The notes beneath the pieces were generated by a model. It had not been told where the DNA came from, did no database searches, and was given only the letters and a program-made list of their open reading frames with translations. This document shows, piece by piece, positions 22,609 through 30,177 of a stretch of DNA of 61,982 nucleotides. Each line of letters starts with the position of its first letter. Position 1 is the first letter of the stretch. The stretch is from NCBI GenBank assembly GCA_026705925.1, contig JAPOZT010000018.1:1-61982 (forward strand). Reading direction: 5' to 3'. The DNA comes from Gemmatimonadota bacterium (GTDB taxonomy: Bacteria > JAAXHH01). Position numbers and translations under genes: made by a program.

Positions 22609-25382
22609 CTCCTCAACCGCCGCGCGGCTGCGGCCGCTTCGTTCTCGCGGCGCCTGCGCCGGAGGAAGATGAATACGCCCAGGAGGAAGACCGGTATGGG
22701 CGGAAGCAGGGCGGCCAGGTTCTTGATGGTGTTCTGGATCAGCCGGATCTGGCTTTCCATCATCTCCTTGCTTTCCTGGATCCGGGCTTCCTTCTCGGCC
22801 TCGATATTGGTCTGCAGCGTCTCGAATCGCCGGTTCTCCACTTCCTCCAGGTTGCGGACCATGATCCGCCGGGTCTGCTCGTCCAGGTCGGTCCGCTGGC
22901 GAACCTCGTCCACGCGGGCCGTGAGCCGTCGTCGGGCCTGATCCAGCGCCGCCTGGGCCGCCTCCTCGGCGGCGTCCTCGTCCCTGACCCGCTGCTCCGT
23001 GTAGGCCAGGGTCTGACTTTCGACGACCTCAAGCGTGCGGTAACGCACCCGCTTGCTGCGCAGGGCGATAAAAGACTCGTCACCGACCAGTACGTCCATG
23101 AGGTTCAGGAAAAAGGTGACGTTGTCGAAGCGCAGCCCGGCGGCGCCCATGCGGCGGATGTCGAAGAACTGCTGCGAAGCGAAATCCACGTCGGCCACGA
23201 CGACCAGGTTAATCGGCGCGTTTTCTCCTTTTCCGGCCGCGTCGTCACCGGCCACCGCTTCGGCCGCGGCTCCGGCCAAGGTTCCAGCCGCGCCTTCAGC
23301 GTCGGATTCACTACTGCCCCCGCCAGCCGTGCCGACCGCGTTGCCCGTGACATGGGCCGCCACCGTGTAGGCATTCTGGCTTGCGCGCCGCGGGATATTG
23401 GTGAGCACCAGTTGTGAAGCGCCGAAGAAGTTGCGCTGAACAAGCTGGGAATAGGCGGTCAGCCCCGACATGGTACCGCTTTGCACCAGGGGGGTGAACG
23501 TGAAGTCCTCCGAACCGGTATGCTGCAGCCGGCCCGGGAAGATGAAGACGAGTTCCTGCAGCGATCGGGTGCTGGCGGCTTCCTGGTTGAAGGTGTCCGG
23601 ATTCTCGTTGCCCGGGGACGCGAAGACCACTTCCGGCGGAAGGTGGGCCATGCCGGGGTGGGGGTTATACTGGTCCCACACGATCAGCGCGCTGGTCCAT
23701 TCCACGCCGAACCGGCGCAGCAGTCCCTGGATATCGCCCTTCGGCACGGGAGCGGGCTGCTGGTTGCCGGCGAAGGGATTGGCGCTTGCCCCTTTCTGCT
23801 CGGAAGGGGAAAGGGTCAGGTTGAAAGAGGGCAGCGGGTCCGTCAGGAGCAGCGTGGGGTTCCCCAGAGCGATGTAGTCCGACAGCCGGTCCATTTCGGG
23901 CTGGGTCAGGGTGTTGGGCAGGGCGGCCAGGAGCACGTCCAGGTCCTCGGGATAGTCCTCCTGGGGCTGGACCTGAACCACGTGGTACTGTTTGCGCAGT
24001 TCTTCGGTCATGGCCCAGGGCTGATGGCTTTGCATGGTGTTGAAATCGAATCCACCGAAGAGACGCACTTCCGTGGTGAGGATGCCTAGTTTCGCACGGT
24101 CCGCCCGGGCGGCCACGCGCACGCTGCGCACCAGTTCGTACTCGACGGGGAGTCCCGTATCCAGGAACCCGATCACCTGTTCCTCGGGACCGCAGGTGAC
24201 GGCGATCCCGGCGAAGACGTTCGTGAACCCCGACCGGGCGCTGCGCAGGTCCGGCAGTTCGCGAGGGGTTATTCCGAACCGCTCCCGGGCCTCCCGGGCC
24301 TCGGGAGAATACATCTCCGTGGCCTGGATCCGCACCTGGACCCGGCTGCCGCCCACGGCGTCCAGCTCCTTGAGCACGTCGATCAGGCCCGATCGGGTCT
24401 GTACGTAGGACTCCGGCACCTCCGGACTCACGAAGGCCTGGATGAACACGGGCCGTTCCGGGTCCAGTTCCGACAGCATCTGCACGGTCTCGTCGGAAAG
24501 CGAATGCAGCCCTTCGGCGGTAACGTCCAGGCGGACGCCCGCCCGGCCCAGGATGACGTTCAGTCCGATCACCACCGCGACGAGGGCCGCCGCCCTTGCG
24601 CCATGGTGGATCCCCATCCGGTATCCGCCGGCCTGCACGGGCCAGTGGCGCCGGCCGATGAGCACCACGTTCAGATACAGCATCAGACCGGTGACGGAGA
24701 CGAAGTGGACCAGTCCGGAGAAACTGACGACGCCGCGCGCGAAGTCGTCGAAGGCGGTAAACAGTCCAAGGGGCGAAAGCAGGTCCCGCAACCCGTCGCT
24801 GATACCGCCGGCTATGGGGCCGATGAGCACGAAGGCGGCGCAGAACAGCGCGCCGAGAATGAAGGCGATGGTCACGTGCGAAGTCAGCAGGGACGCCAGC
24901 ATGCCGACAGCGATGAGAGCGGCGCCGGCCAACCAGTATCCCAGGTAGTTTCCGGCCATGAGCCCGAGGTCGGGACTGCCGAGAAACATCAGGACCAGCA
25001 CGTGGGTCAGGGACGACGCGAGCGAGGCTGTATAGACGCCAACTACCGAAAGGTATTTGCCCAGTACGATATCCAGGTCCGTCGCCGGAAGCGTAAACAG
25101 CAGTTCATCCGTTCCCTGCCGGGTTTCCTCGGCCCAGACGCCCATGGTCAGCGCCGGGATGAAGAAGAGCAGCAGGTAGGGGAACACGGCGTTCAACTGG
25201 TCGAGGTTCGCCAGGTTATTCAGGAAGAACGGCACCTGCCAGAACGCGGCGGCCGCGCTGAGGAAGATGAATAGCGTAACGAAGACGTATCCCGTGGGAT
25301 TGCTGAAGGCCAGGCGCAGATCCCTGCGGACGATGGCCGCCACCAGCTGGACGTTGATCCGGTTCGCCAGGCCGAGGTTCAT
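22605..25382 (-). CDS. GldF-GldG fusion: ABC-2 type permease plus GldG-like auxiliary domain
   Basis: 925 aa. Residues 1-240 form an ABC-2 permease with six helices (GldF type; ALTMGVWAEETRQGTDELLF is the characteristic loop). A helix at about 250-270 leads to the extracytoplasmic GldG/ABC_transp_aux domain (LDVTAEGLHSLSDETVQML, GRLQHTGSEDFTFTPLVQSG), then a charged coiled coil (about 810-890) and a C-terminal helix. In Flavobacterium GldF and GldG are separate and, with GldA, needed for gliding; homologues elsewhere serve unknown export. Residues about 681-720 are an Ala/Gly/Ser/Glu insert. It overlaps the ATPase upstream and DUF4340 downstream by four bases each. Confidence 0.9.
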   Translation of the reverse strand: MNLGLANRINVQLVAAIVRRDLRLAFSNPTGYVFVTLFIFLSAAAAFWQVPFFLNNLANLDQLNAVFPYLLLFFIPALTMGVWAEETRQGTDELLFTLPATDLDIVLGKYLSVVGVYTASLASSLTHVLVLMFLGSPDLGLMAGNYLGYWLAGAALIAVGMLASLLTSHVTIAFILGALFCAAFVLIGPIAGGISDGLRDLLSPLGLFTAFDDFARGVVSFSGLVHFVSVTGLMLYLNVVLIGRRHWPVQAGGYRMGIHHGARAAALVAVVIGLNVILGRAGVRLDVTAEGLHSLSDETVQMLSELDPERPVFIQAFVSPEVPESYVQTRSGLIDVLKELDAVGGSRVQVRIQATEMYSPEAREARERFGITPRELPDLRSARSGFTNVFAGIAVTCGPEEQVIGFLDTGLPVEYELVRSVRVAARADRAKLGILTTEVRLFGGFDFNTMQSHQPWAMTEELRKQYHVVQVQPQEDYPEDLDVLLAALPNTLTQPEMDRLSDYIALGNPTLLLTDPLPSFNLTLSPSEQKGASANPFAGNQQPAPVPKGDIQGLLRRFGVEWTSALIVWDQYNPHPGMAHLPPEVVFASPGNENPDTFNQEAASTRSLQELVFIFPGRLQHTGSEDFTFTPLVQSGTMSGLTAYSQLVQRNFFGASQLVLTNIPRRASQNAYTVAAHVTGNAVGTAGGGSSESDAEGAAGTLAGAAAEAVAGDDAAGKGENAPINLVVVADVDFASQQFFDIRRMGAAGLRFDNVTFFLNLMDVLVGDESFIALRSKRVRYRTLEVVESQTLAYTEQRVRDEDAAEEAAQAALDQARRRLTARVDEVRQRTDLDEQTRRIMVRNLEEVENRRFETLQTNIEAEKEARIQESKEMMESQIRLIQNTIKNLAALLPPIPVFLLGVFIFLRRRRRENEAAAAARRLRS

Positions 25383-26206
25383 TCGTCCGCCTCCCCGTCC
25401 GCGTCTGTCTCCCCGTTCGCCGCCGTGTCGCCATCGGCGTCCGCCGCACCACGCCTGGACGCCGCCTCGCCGTTCGGTGCCTCCCCGCCGTGTCCGGTCA
25501 GGGCGTGGAAGGACGCTTCGAGCGATCCGCCGCGGCGCAGATCGTCAGGCGGCCCATCGAAGACCAGCCTGCCCTCGTTGATCAGGAGAACGCGGTCGGC
25601 GATGAGGTCCACTTCCTGCAGGATGTGGGTGGAGAGCAGGATGGTCCGGGTCTGTCCCAGCAACCGGATATCCTGGCGGAAGTCCCGGATCTGGTTCGGA
25701 TCGAGACCGGCGGTCGGCTCGTCCATGATGAGCACGTCGGGGTCGTGGAGCAGGGCCTGGGCCAGGCCGACCCGCTGCTTGTTGCCCCGGGACAGCTTGT
25801 CGATGGGCTTTTCGAGCGCTTCGCGCAGGCTGCACCGGTCGATGACGTAGTCCAGGCGGTCGGACAGCCGAAGCCGATCGAGGCCGCGGGCCTCGCCGAA
25901 GAACCGCAGGAGTTCCAGCGGCGTCATGTTCTGGTACAGCGGACCGTTCTCCGGGAGGTATCCAAGGCGCCTGGACATGGAGAGGCGGTCGCGTCTCACG
26001 TCGAGTCCGGCGATGGCCGCGGTGCCCGCGCTGGCGCCCAGGTAACCGCTGAGGATCTTCATCGTTGTGGACTTGCCCGCGCCGTTCGGTCCGAGGAAGG
26101 CCACGATCTGGCCCTCGGGTATGGTAAAGGAGATGTCTTGCACGGCGACGAAGGAACCGTAATACTTGCACAGGCTCCTCGCCTCGATCATGGTTTTCCC
26201 GGACAC
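25379..26206 (-). CDS. ABC transporter ATP-binding protein (GldA-type)
   Basis: 275 aa from a GTG at 26206 (AAGGAG about 11 bases upstream); the ATG at 26191 is the alternative. Walker A is GPNGAGKSTTMKIL, the signature LSRGNKQRVGLAQAL, Walker B VLIMDEPTAGLDP, and the H-loop STHILQEV. It energises the permease encoded by the overlapping downstream gene. The last 40 residues (about 236-275) are a low-complexity tail rich in Ala, Asp, Gly and Glu with a 6-aa repeat (TDADGE-like), beyond the family's normal end. First gene of the ATPase-GldFG-DUF4340 operon; the ThDP gene may be read through. Confidence 0.93.
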   Translation of the reverse strand: MSGKTMIEARSLCKYYGSFVAVQDISFTIPEGQIVAFLGPNGAGKSTTMKILSGYLGASAGTAAIAGLDVRRDRLSMSRRLGYLPENGPLYQNMTPLELLRFFGEARGLDRLRLSDRLDYVIDRCSLREALEKPIDKLSRGNKQRVGLAQALLHDPDVLIMDEPTAGLDPNQIRDFRQDIRLLGQTRTILLSTHILQEVDLIADRVLLINEGRLVFDGPPDDLRRGGSLEASFHALTGHGGEAPNGEAASRRGAADADGDTAANGETDADGEADE

Positions 26207-26284
26207 CCCTGTTCTCGCTCCTTTTATTACATTTTAAAAGCAGATGTCCGCGTACTTTTCGCGTTCCTTTTTTCGCGGCGTCGG

Positions 26285-26314
26285 ATAATAACAAGGGGGC
26301 CATGTCGATGTCAA
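26285..26314 (-). promoter_or_regulatory. Sigma-70-like promoter of the GldA/GldFG/DUF4340 operon
   Basis: On the minus strand TTGACA (26309-26314) and TATTAT (26285-26290) are separated by 18 bp. The -10 ends about 78 bp before the GTG at 26206. The perfect -35 and near-perfect -10 make this the best promoter seen here. Confidence 0.7.
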
Positions 26315-26365
26315 GCCTGTATTGACCGAAGACGCGAAAACACTTGACAAACCAGCGCAACATGT

Positions 26366-26389
26366 TGAAATTCGATAACTGCAATTTCA
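26366..26389. promoter_or_regulatory. Inverted repeat upstream of the metal-uptake gene group
   Basis: TGAAATT (26366-26372) and AATTTCA (26383-26389) form a perfect 7-bp inverted repeat with a 10-bp spacer, 55 bp before the ATG at 26444, with a TTGACA at 26344-26349 just upstream. Possible operator; no match to a known Fur or Zur box is claimed. Confidence 0.4.
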
Positions 26390-26443
26390 GTCTGCAATGT
26401 TCCGATTCTTTGATAGGTCAAGCCACCAGGTGACGGGTCTTCC

Positions 26444-26722
26444 ATGAAACTCTTCACGCTTTCCCTCGCCGTCGTATTCGCCTTGTTTTTCACCGGCCCC
26501 CCGCACGACTGCGACGAGTTGGAGTCCGACGCTGATCATGCCGGACATGCGGACCATTGCCAGGGTTGCCTTTTCGCCACCGCGTTCTCCGCGGTGCTTG
26601 AGAAATCTTCTACTACCTTCCCGGACTACGAATTTGTCGGTCCCGCGGCCGGCACATCGCAGCCCGGACACCCTCGAATAGAGGCCAATCAGCACCGGAA
26701 CCGCTCACCGCCGCTTCCCTGA
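26444..26722 (+). CDS. Small exported Cys/His-containing protein, 92 aa
   Basis: It begins MKLFTLSLAVVFALFFTGPP, a signal peptide, followed by an acidic His/Cys segment (HAGHADHCQGCLFATAFSAVL) that could bind a metal ion through the H-x4-C-x2-C-like pattern. The C-terminal half is Pro/Arg/Asn-rich and featureless. The ribosome binding site is weak (AGGTG, 13 bases away). It is the first plus-strand gene before the His-rich lipoprotein and TonB receptor. Short Cys/His peptides are often found at the head of metal-regulated receptor loci, which is the only hint to its role. The family is not recognised. Confidence 0.6.
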   Translation: MKLFTLSLAVVFALFFTGPPHDCDELESDADHAGHADHCQGCLFATAFSAVLEKSSTTFPDYEFVGPAAGTSQPGHPRIEANQHRNRSPPLP

Positions 26723-27091
26723 CCTGACCTGCCAGCCCGGATGCTCCGGATGAGCGTCTGAATCCATCAGGCGCGGTCTGCGATCATTGCCGGACACCAC
26801 TGTCTTATAAATCCAGACACCCAGATCGATCTGACCGTTCCGGCCGTCCTGGCTGCTCCGGACGTATTGGCCGCCGGCTTAGGGTTCGCTCCCACCGGTC
26901 GTCACCGAAATCGGAAACGGAACAAGACGCTCCCGGCCGATGCACGCGTACGATGGTTGCGCAGGCCTTTGGCCGAAATCGAGAGTCAGGGATATCGCGA
27001 TACCAGGTTTCTGGCCGGGGGAAGTTCAGTTCACGAGCGAAGTAGCAATTCATTTACTACACGCAGCAAAGCAAAGGAAGAGAAGCCCAAA
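26723..27091. other. Intergenic region, 369 bp
   Basis: Between the small exported protein and the His-rich lipoprotein. A long frame (from 26867) runs into the lipoprotein but has no start signal. The stretch has no convincing terminator, riboswitch core or promoter by eye; a TATAAA at about 26802-26810 lacks a suitably spaced -35. Confidence 0.3.
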
Positions 27092-27742
27092 ATGCTGAAA
27101 TACCGATGGAACTTACTGTCCGTCATGACCGCCGCGATGTTGGCCGCCGCGCTGACGTTTTCCTGCGCCGACGACAACGACTCCAATCCAATGGGGCCGG
27201 ACGATCATGACGAGCATCACGACGACGACGACCACGATCACGACCACGGACCGGGCGAAGTAGAGCTCTTCACGACGATCAAGGTCACGCTTACACCGCA
27301 GGGCGGGGGATCATCGCTCACCGTGCAGTTCCGGGACCTCGACGGTGAAGGCGGCGACGACCCGGTCGTGGACAAAATCGTCGTTGACGCAGGTACGGTA
27401 TACAACGGGATGTTGCTGGAGTTGAACGAGCTGGAAACCCCGCCGGAGGACATCACCGAGGAAGTGAAGGAGGAAGCGGAGGCCCACCAGGTGTTCTTCG
27501 AAACCCTCGGGGGATTTTCGCCTGCAACCGTCGCCTACGCGGACAAGGAATCCGACTATGTGACGAACTCTGGCGACGATCATCCCGTCGGACTCAAATT
27601 CACGCTTACGGTCCCCGCTAACGCGCAGAACGGTCAGTTCCGGATCTCGCAGAGTCATTACGATGCCGGACCCAAGGACGGCGTGACGCCGAGTGACGAG
27701 ACGGATTTCGAAGTGACCTTCGAAGTCGAAGTGCGGTCATAG
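27092..27742 (+). CDS. His/Asp-rich lipoprotein, probable periplasmic metal-binding partner of the TonB receptor
   Basis: 216 aa from the ATG at 27092 (MLKYRWNLLSVMTAAMLAAA) with AGGAAGAG upstream; the frame is open to 26867 but only this start gives a signal peptide. The lipobox is LTFSC, so the mature protein starts with a lipidated Cys. Next comes a run of His and Asp (DDHDEHHDDDDHDHDHG), a likely metal sink, then a beta domain (IKVTLTPQGGGSSLTVQFRD, DITEEVKEEAEAHQVFF). Similar His-rich lipoproteins accompany TonB receptors in Bacteroidota, from memory of the family. It lies 82 bp before the receptor gene. Zinc or copper are the most likely ligands. Confidence 0.85.
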   Translation: MLKYRWNLLSVMTAAMLAAALTFSCADDNDSNPMGPDDHDEHHDDDDHDHDHGPGEVELFTTIKVTLTPQGGGSSLTVQFRDLDGEGGDDPVVDKIVVDAGTVYNGMLLELNELETPPEDITEEVKEEAEAHQVFFETLGGFSPATVAYADKESDYVTNSGDDHPVGLKFTLTVPANAQNGQFRISQSHYDAGPKDGVTPSDETDFEVTFEVEVRS

Positions 27743-27824
27743 TACGGACACGGCCGTGGCCCATCCGCATTACGGTCACGGCCGAGGTCTGTTCCCCGTA
27801 AACGCGGGCTTGGAGTGATTCCTG

Positions 27825-30173
27825 ATGAGAGCAACGAAAGTACTGCGTGCCCTCCTGGCCGTCGCCGTGTCCTGCCTCGTGCTTCCGGCAGCGGCACGCG
27901 CCGCCACGGTGAGCGGCAAGGTGCTAAGCGAGCGTGGCGATCCGTTGCCGGCGGTGACCGTTGTATTGCCCGCGCTCGAAATCGGTGCGTTTACAGACGA
28001 AAACGGCGAATTCCGTCTCGAAAACGTGCCACAGGGCCGCCACACGATCGAATTCCGGTTTGTCGGCTACCGGACGATCCAGAGCGAGGTCATCATTACC
28101 GAGAACAGGTCACCCGTGCTCGAAGTCAGCATGGAGCCGGAGGTGCTGATGGGGGATGAGATCACGGTTACGGGCGATCGGGACCTGGCGGGCGAACTTA
28201 CCGGGTCCAGCCAGTCCGTGCTCGTCCTGCCCCCGTCGGCCCTGGAAGAACGCCGGGGCCAGACGCTGGGCGAGACGCTGGAGTCCCTGCCGGGCGTATC
28301 CTCCCTGACCACGGGGCCGGCCATTTCGAAGCCCGTGGTGCGCGGCGTGCACAGCGCCCGGGTGCTGGTACTCAACGCCGGCGTTACCCAGGAGGGACAG
28401 CAGTGGGGCGGGGACCACGCACCGGAAATCGACCCCTTTGCCCCTGCCCGCATCGAAGTGCTCAAGGGCGCCGCCAGCGTGCAATACGGCGCCGGCGCCA
28501 TCGGGGGCGTTATCCGCATCGAACCCCCGAAGCTGCCCGTAGATCCGGGGGTGGGCGGCCGGTTCAACACGAACCTCTTTTCCAACAACAAGCAGGGGGC
28601 GGCTTCCCTCCTCCTGCAGGGCGCGCTGCACCGCCTGCCGGGACTCAAGTGGCGGGTGCAGGGCAGTCTTCGCCGGGCGGGTGACGCCCGGGCGCCGAAG
28701 CACGTCATTCGGAATTCCGGATTCGATGAACGAAATTACTCCGTAGCACTGGGTTATTCGACGGACTGGATGGACACGGAGGCTTATTTCAGTCACTTCG
28801 GTACCTGGCTGGGGATCTACAAAGGCGCCCACATCGGCAACACCACGGACCTGAGACGGGCCATTGAGCGGGGCGACCCATGGGTCACGGGCGAATTCAC
28901 CTACGAAATCGACAATCCACGTCAGCGGGTGGAGCACGATCTTCTGTCCGTTCGGTCCCTGGTACGCTTCGAAGGGGTGGGCAATCTCGAAATGCGGTAC
29001 GGGCAGCAGTACAACCGGCGCGAGGAGTGGGACTCCACCCGAAGCGGCGCCCCGCCGACCAGGCCCGGGTTCGACCTGGGACTGCAGACCCACAGCGGCG
29101 ATGTAATCTTCCACCACCGGAACTTCGGAAACTGGTACGGAAAGATCGGCATCAGCGGCATGCGTCAGCGAAACACACGGTTCAGCACGGGTTTCCTCAT
29201 CCCAGACTTCCTGGCTTACAGCTCCGGGGTGTTCGCCCTGGAATCCTGGACGAAGGGCAAGACCACGGTGGAAACCGGGCTGCGATACGACTACCGCTGG
29301 GCGGAGATCTACTCGAACGAAGGCCGGCGCGCCACCGAGATCGTCGAAGGAGGGATCTTCACCTACCGCAACATGACGGGGGTGATTGGCCTGATCCACG
29401 AGTTGACCCCGACCCTGGCCGTCGCCGCCAACTTCGGCAGGGCATGGCGTCCACCCGGGGTGAACGAGCTGTACAGCTATGGCGTTCATCACGGCACGGC
29501 GCAGTTCGAGATCGGAGACAGGGAACTGGACACGGAATCGAGCCTGAACACGGATCTCACCCTGCGGTACCGGGGGGACCGGGGCCGCGGCGAACTGGGG
29601 CTGTTCAGGTCGAGTTACCGCAACTTCATCTCGCTGCTTCCGGCGGGCGATCTTGTGTTGACAATCCGGGGTGCCTTCCCCAAATTCACCTATGTCCAGT
29701 CTGACGCGGTGATCCAGGGTTTAGACGGATTCCTGGAATACGACTTGACCCGGTACGTGGGCACGTATCTTTCCGCGTCAATCGTCCGTGGACGGAACAC
29801 GACGGGAAACAAGCCCCTGTACCAGATGCCGCCCACCCGGTTGATCACCGGCATGGATTTCCGCCTGCCGCCCACCGGGCGCCTGCTGGAAGCCGGGATA
29901 GGCTTCGAAGGTCAGTTCGTCCTGCGGCAGGAGCATTTTCCCGAAGGCATCGACTTTGCGGATCCGCCAGCCGGCTACAACCTTTTCGACGTGCTGCTGC
30001 ACGCGGAGCTGGCCGTGGCCGACCATCCGGTCCGCATGCAGTTCGGCGTGCACAATCTGTTCAACAAGCGCTACCGGGACTACCTGAGCCGGTTCCGCTA
30101 CTTCACCGACGATCCGGGTCGGAATGTAACGATCAGCCTGTCGGTGCCGTTCGGACAGTCTATGGAGGAATAG
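27825..30173 (+). CDS. TonB-dependent receptor with N-terminal carboxypeptidase-like domain (probable metal uptake)
   Basis: 782 aa with a signal peptide (VLRALLAVAVSCLVLPAAARA). A carboxypeptidase-regulatory-like beta domain follows at about 30-110 (VSGKVLSERGDPLPAVTVVL, VPQGRHTIEFRFVGY), then the plug (VRGVHSARVLVLNAGVTQEG, PARIEVLKGAASVQYGAGAI) and the barrel, ending VTISLSVPFGQSMEE. The plug and barrel resemble the ZnuD-like group. With the His-rich lipoprotein upstream, zinc or another divalent metal is the best guess, not proven. The next gene begins five bases after its stop, so they form an operon. Confidence 0.92.
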   Translation: MRATKVLRALLAVAVSCLVLPAAARAATVSGKVLSERGDPLPAVTVVLPALEIGAFTDENGEFRLENVPQGRHTIEFRFVGYRTIQSEVIITENRSPVLEVSMEPEVLMGDEITVTGDRDLAGELTGSSQSVLVLPPSALEERRGQTLGETLESLPGVSSLTTGPAISKPVVRGVHSARVLVLNAGVTQEGQQWGGDHAPEIDPFAPARIEVLKGAASVQYGAGAIGGVIRIEPPKLPVDPGVGGRFNTNLFSNNKQGAASLLLQGALHRLPGLKWRVQGSLRRAGDARAPKHVIRNSGFDERNYSVALGYSTDWMDTEAYFSHFGTWLGIYKGAHIGNTTDLRRAIERGDPWVTGEFTYEIDNPRQRVEHDLLSVRSLVRFEGVGNLEMRYGQQYNRREEWDSTRSGAPPTRPGFDLGLQTHSGDVIFHHRNFGNWYGKIGISGMRQRNTRFSTGFLIPDFLAYSSGVFALESWTKGKTTVETGLRYDYRWAEIYSNEGRRATEIVEGGIFTYRNMTGVIGLIHELTPTLAVAANFGRAWRPPGVNELYSYGVHHGTAQFEIGDRELDTESSLNTDLTLRYRGDRGRGELGLFRSSYRNFISLLPAGDLVLTIRGAFPKFTYVQSDAVIQGLDGFLEYDLTRYVGTYLSASIVRGRNTTGNKPLYQMPPTRLITGMDFRLPPTGRLLEAGIGFEGQFVLRQEHFPEGIDFADPPAGYNLFDVLLHAELAVADHPVRMQFGVHNLFNKRYRDYLSRFRYFTDDPGRNVTISLSVPFGQSMEE

Positions 30174-30177
30174 CAAG

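Noticed and set aside
26881..26910. tRNA-like GGTTCG sequence
   Set aside because: The flanks cannot form an acceptor stem or cloverleaf, and no CCA end or anticodon arm is evident.
26723..27091. Cobalamin or other riboswitch before the TonB receptor operon
   Set aside because: I searched by eye for the conserved B12-box and other common cores and saw none. A covariance-model search would settle it.
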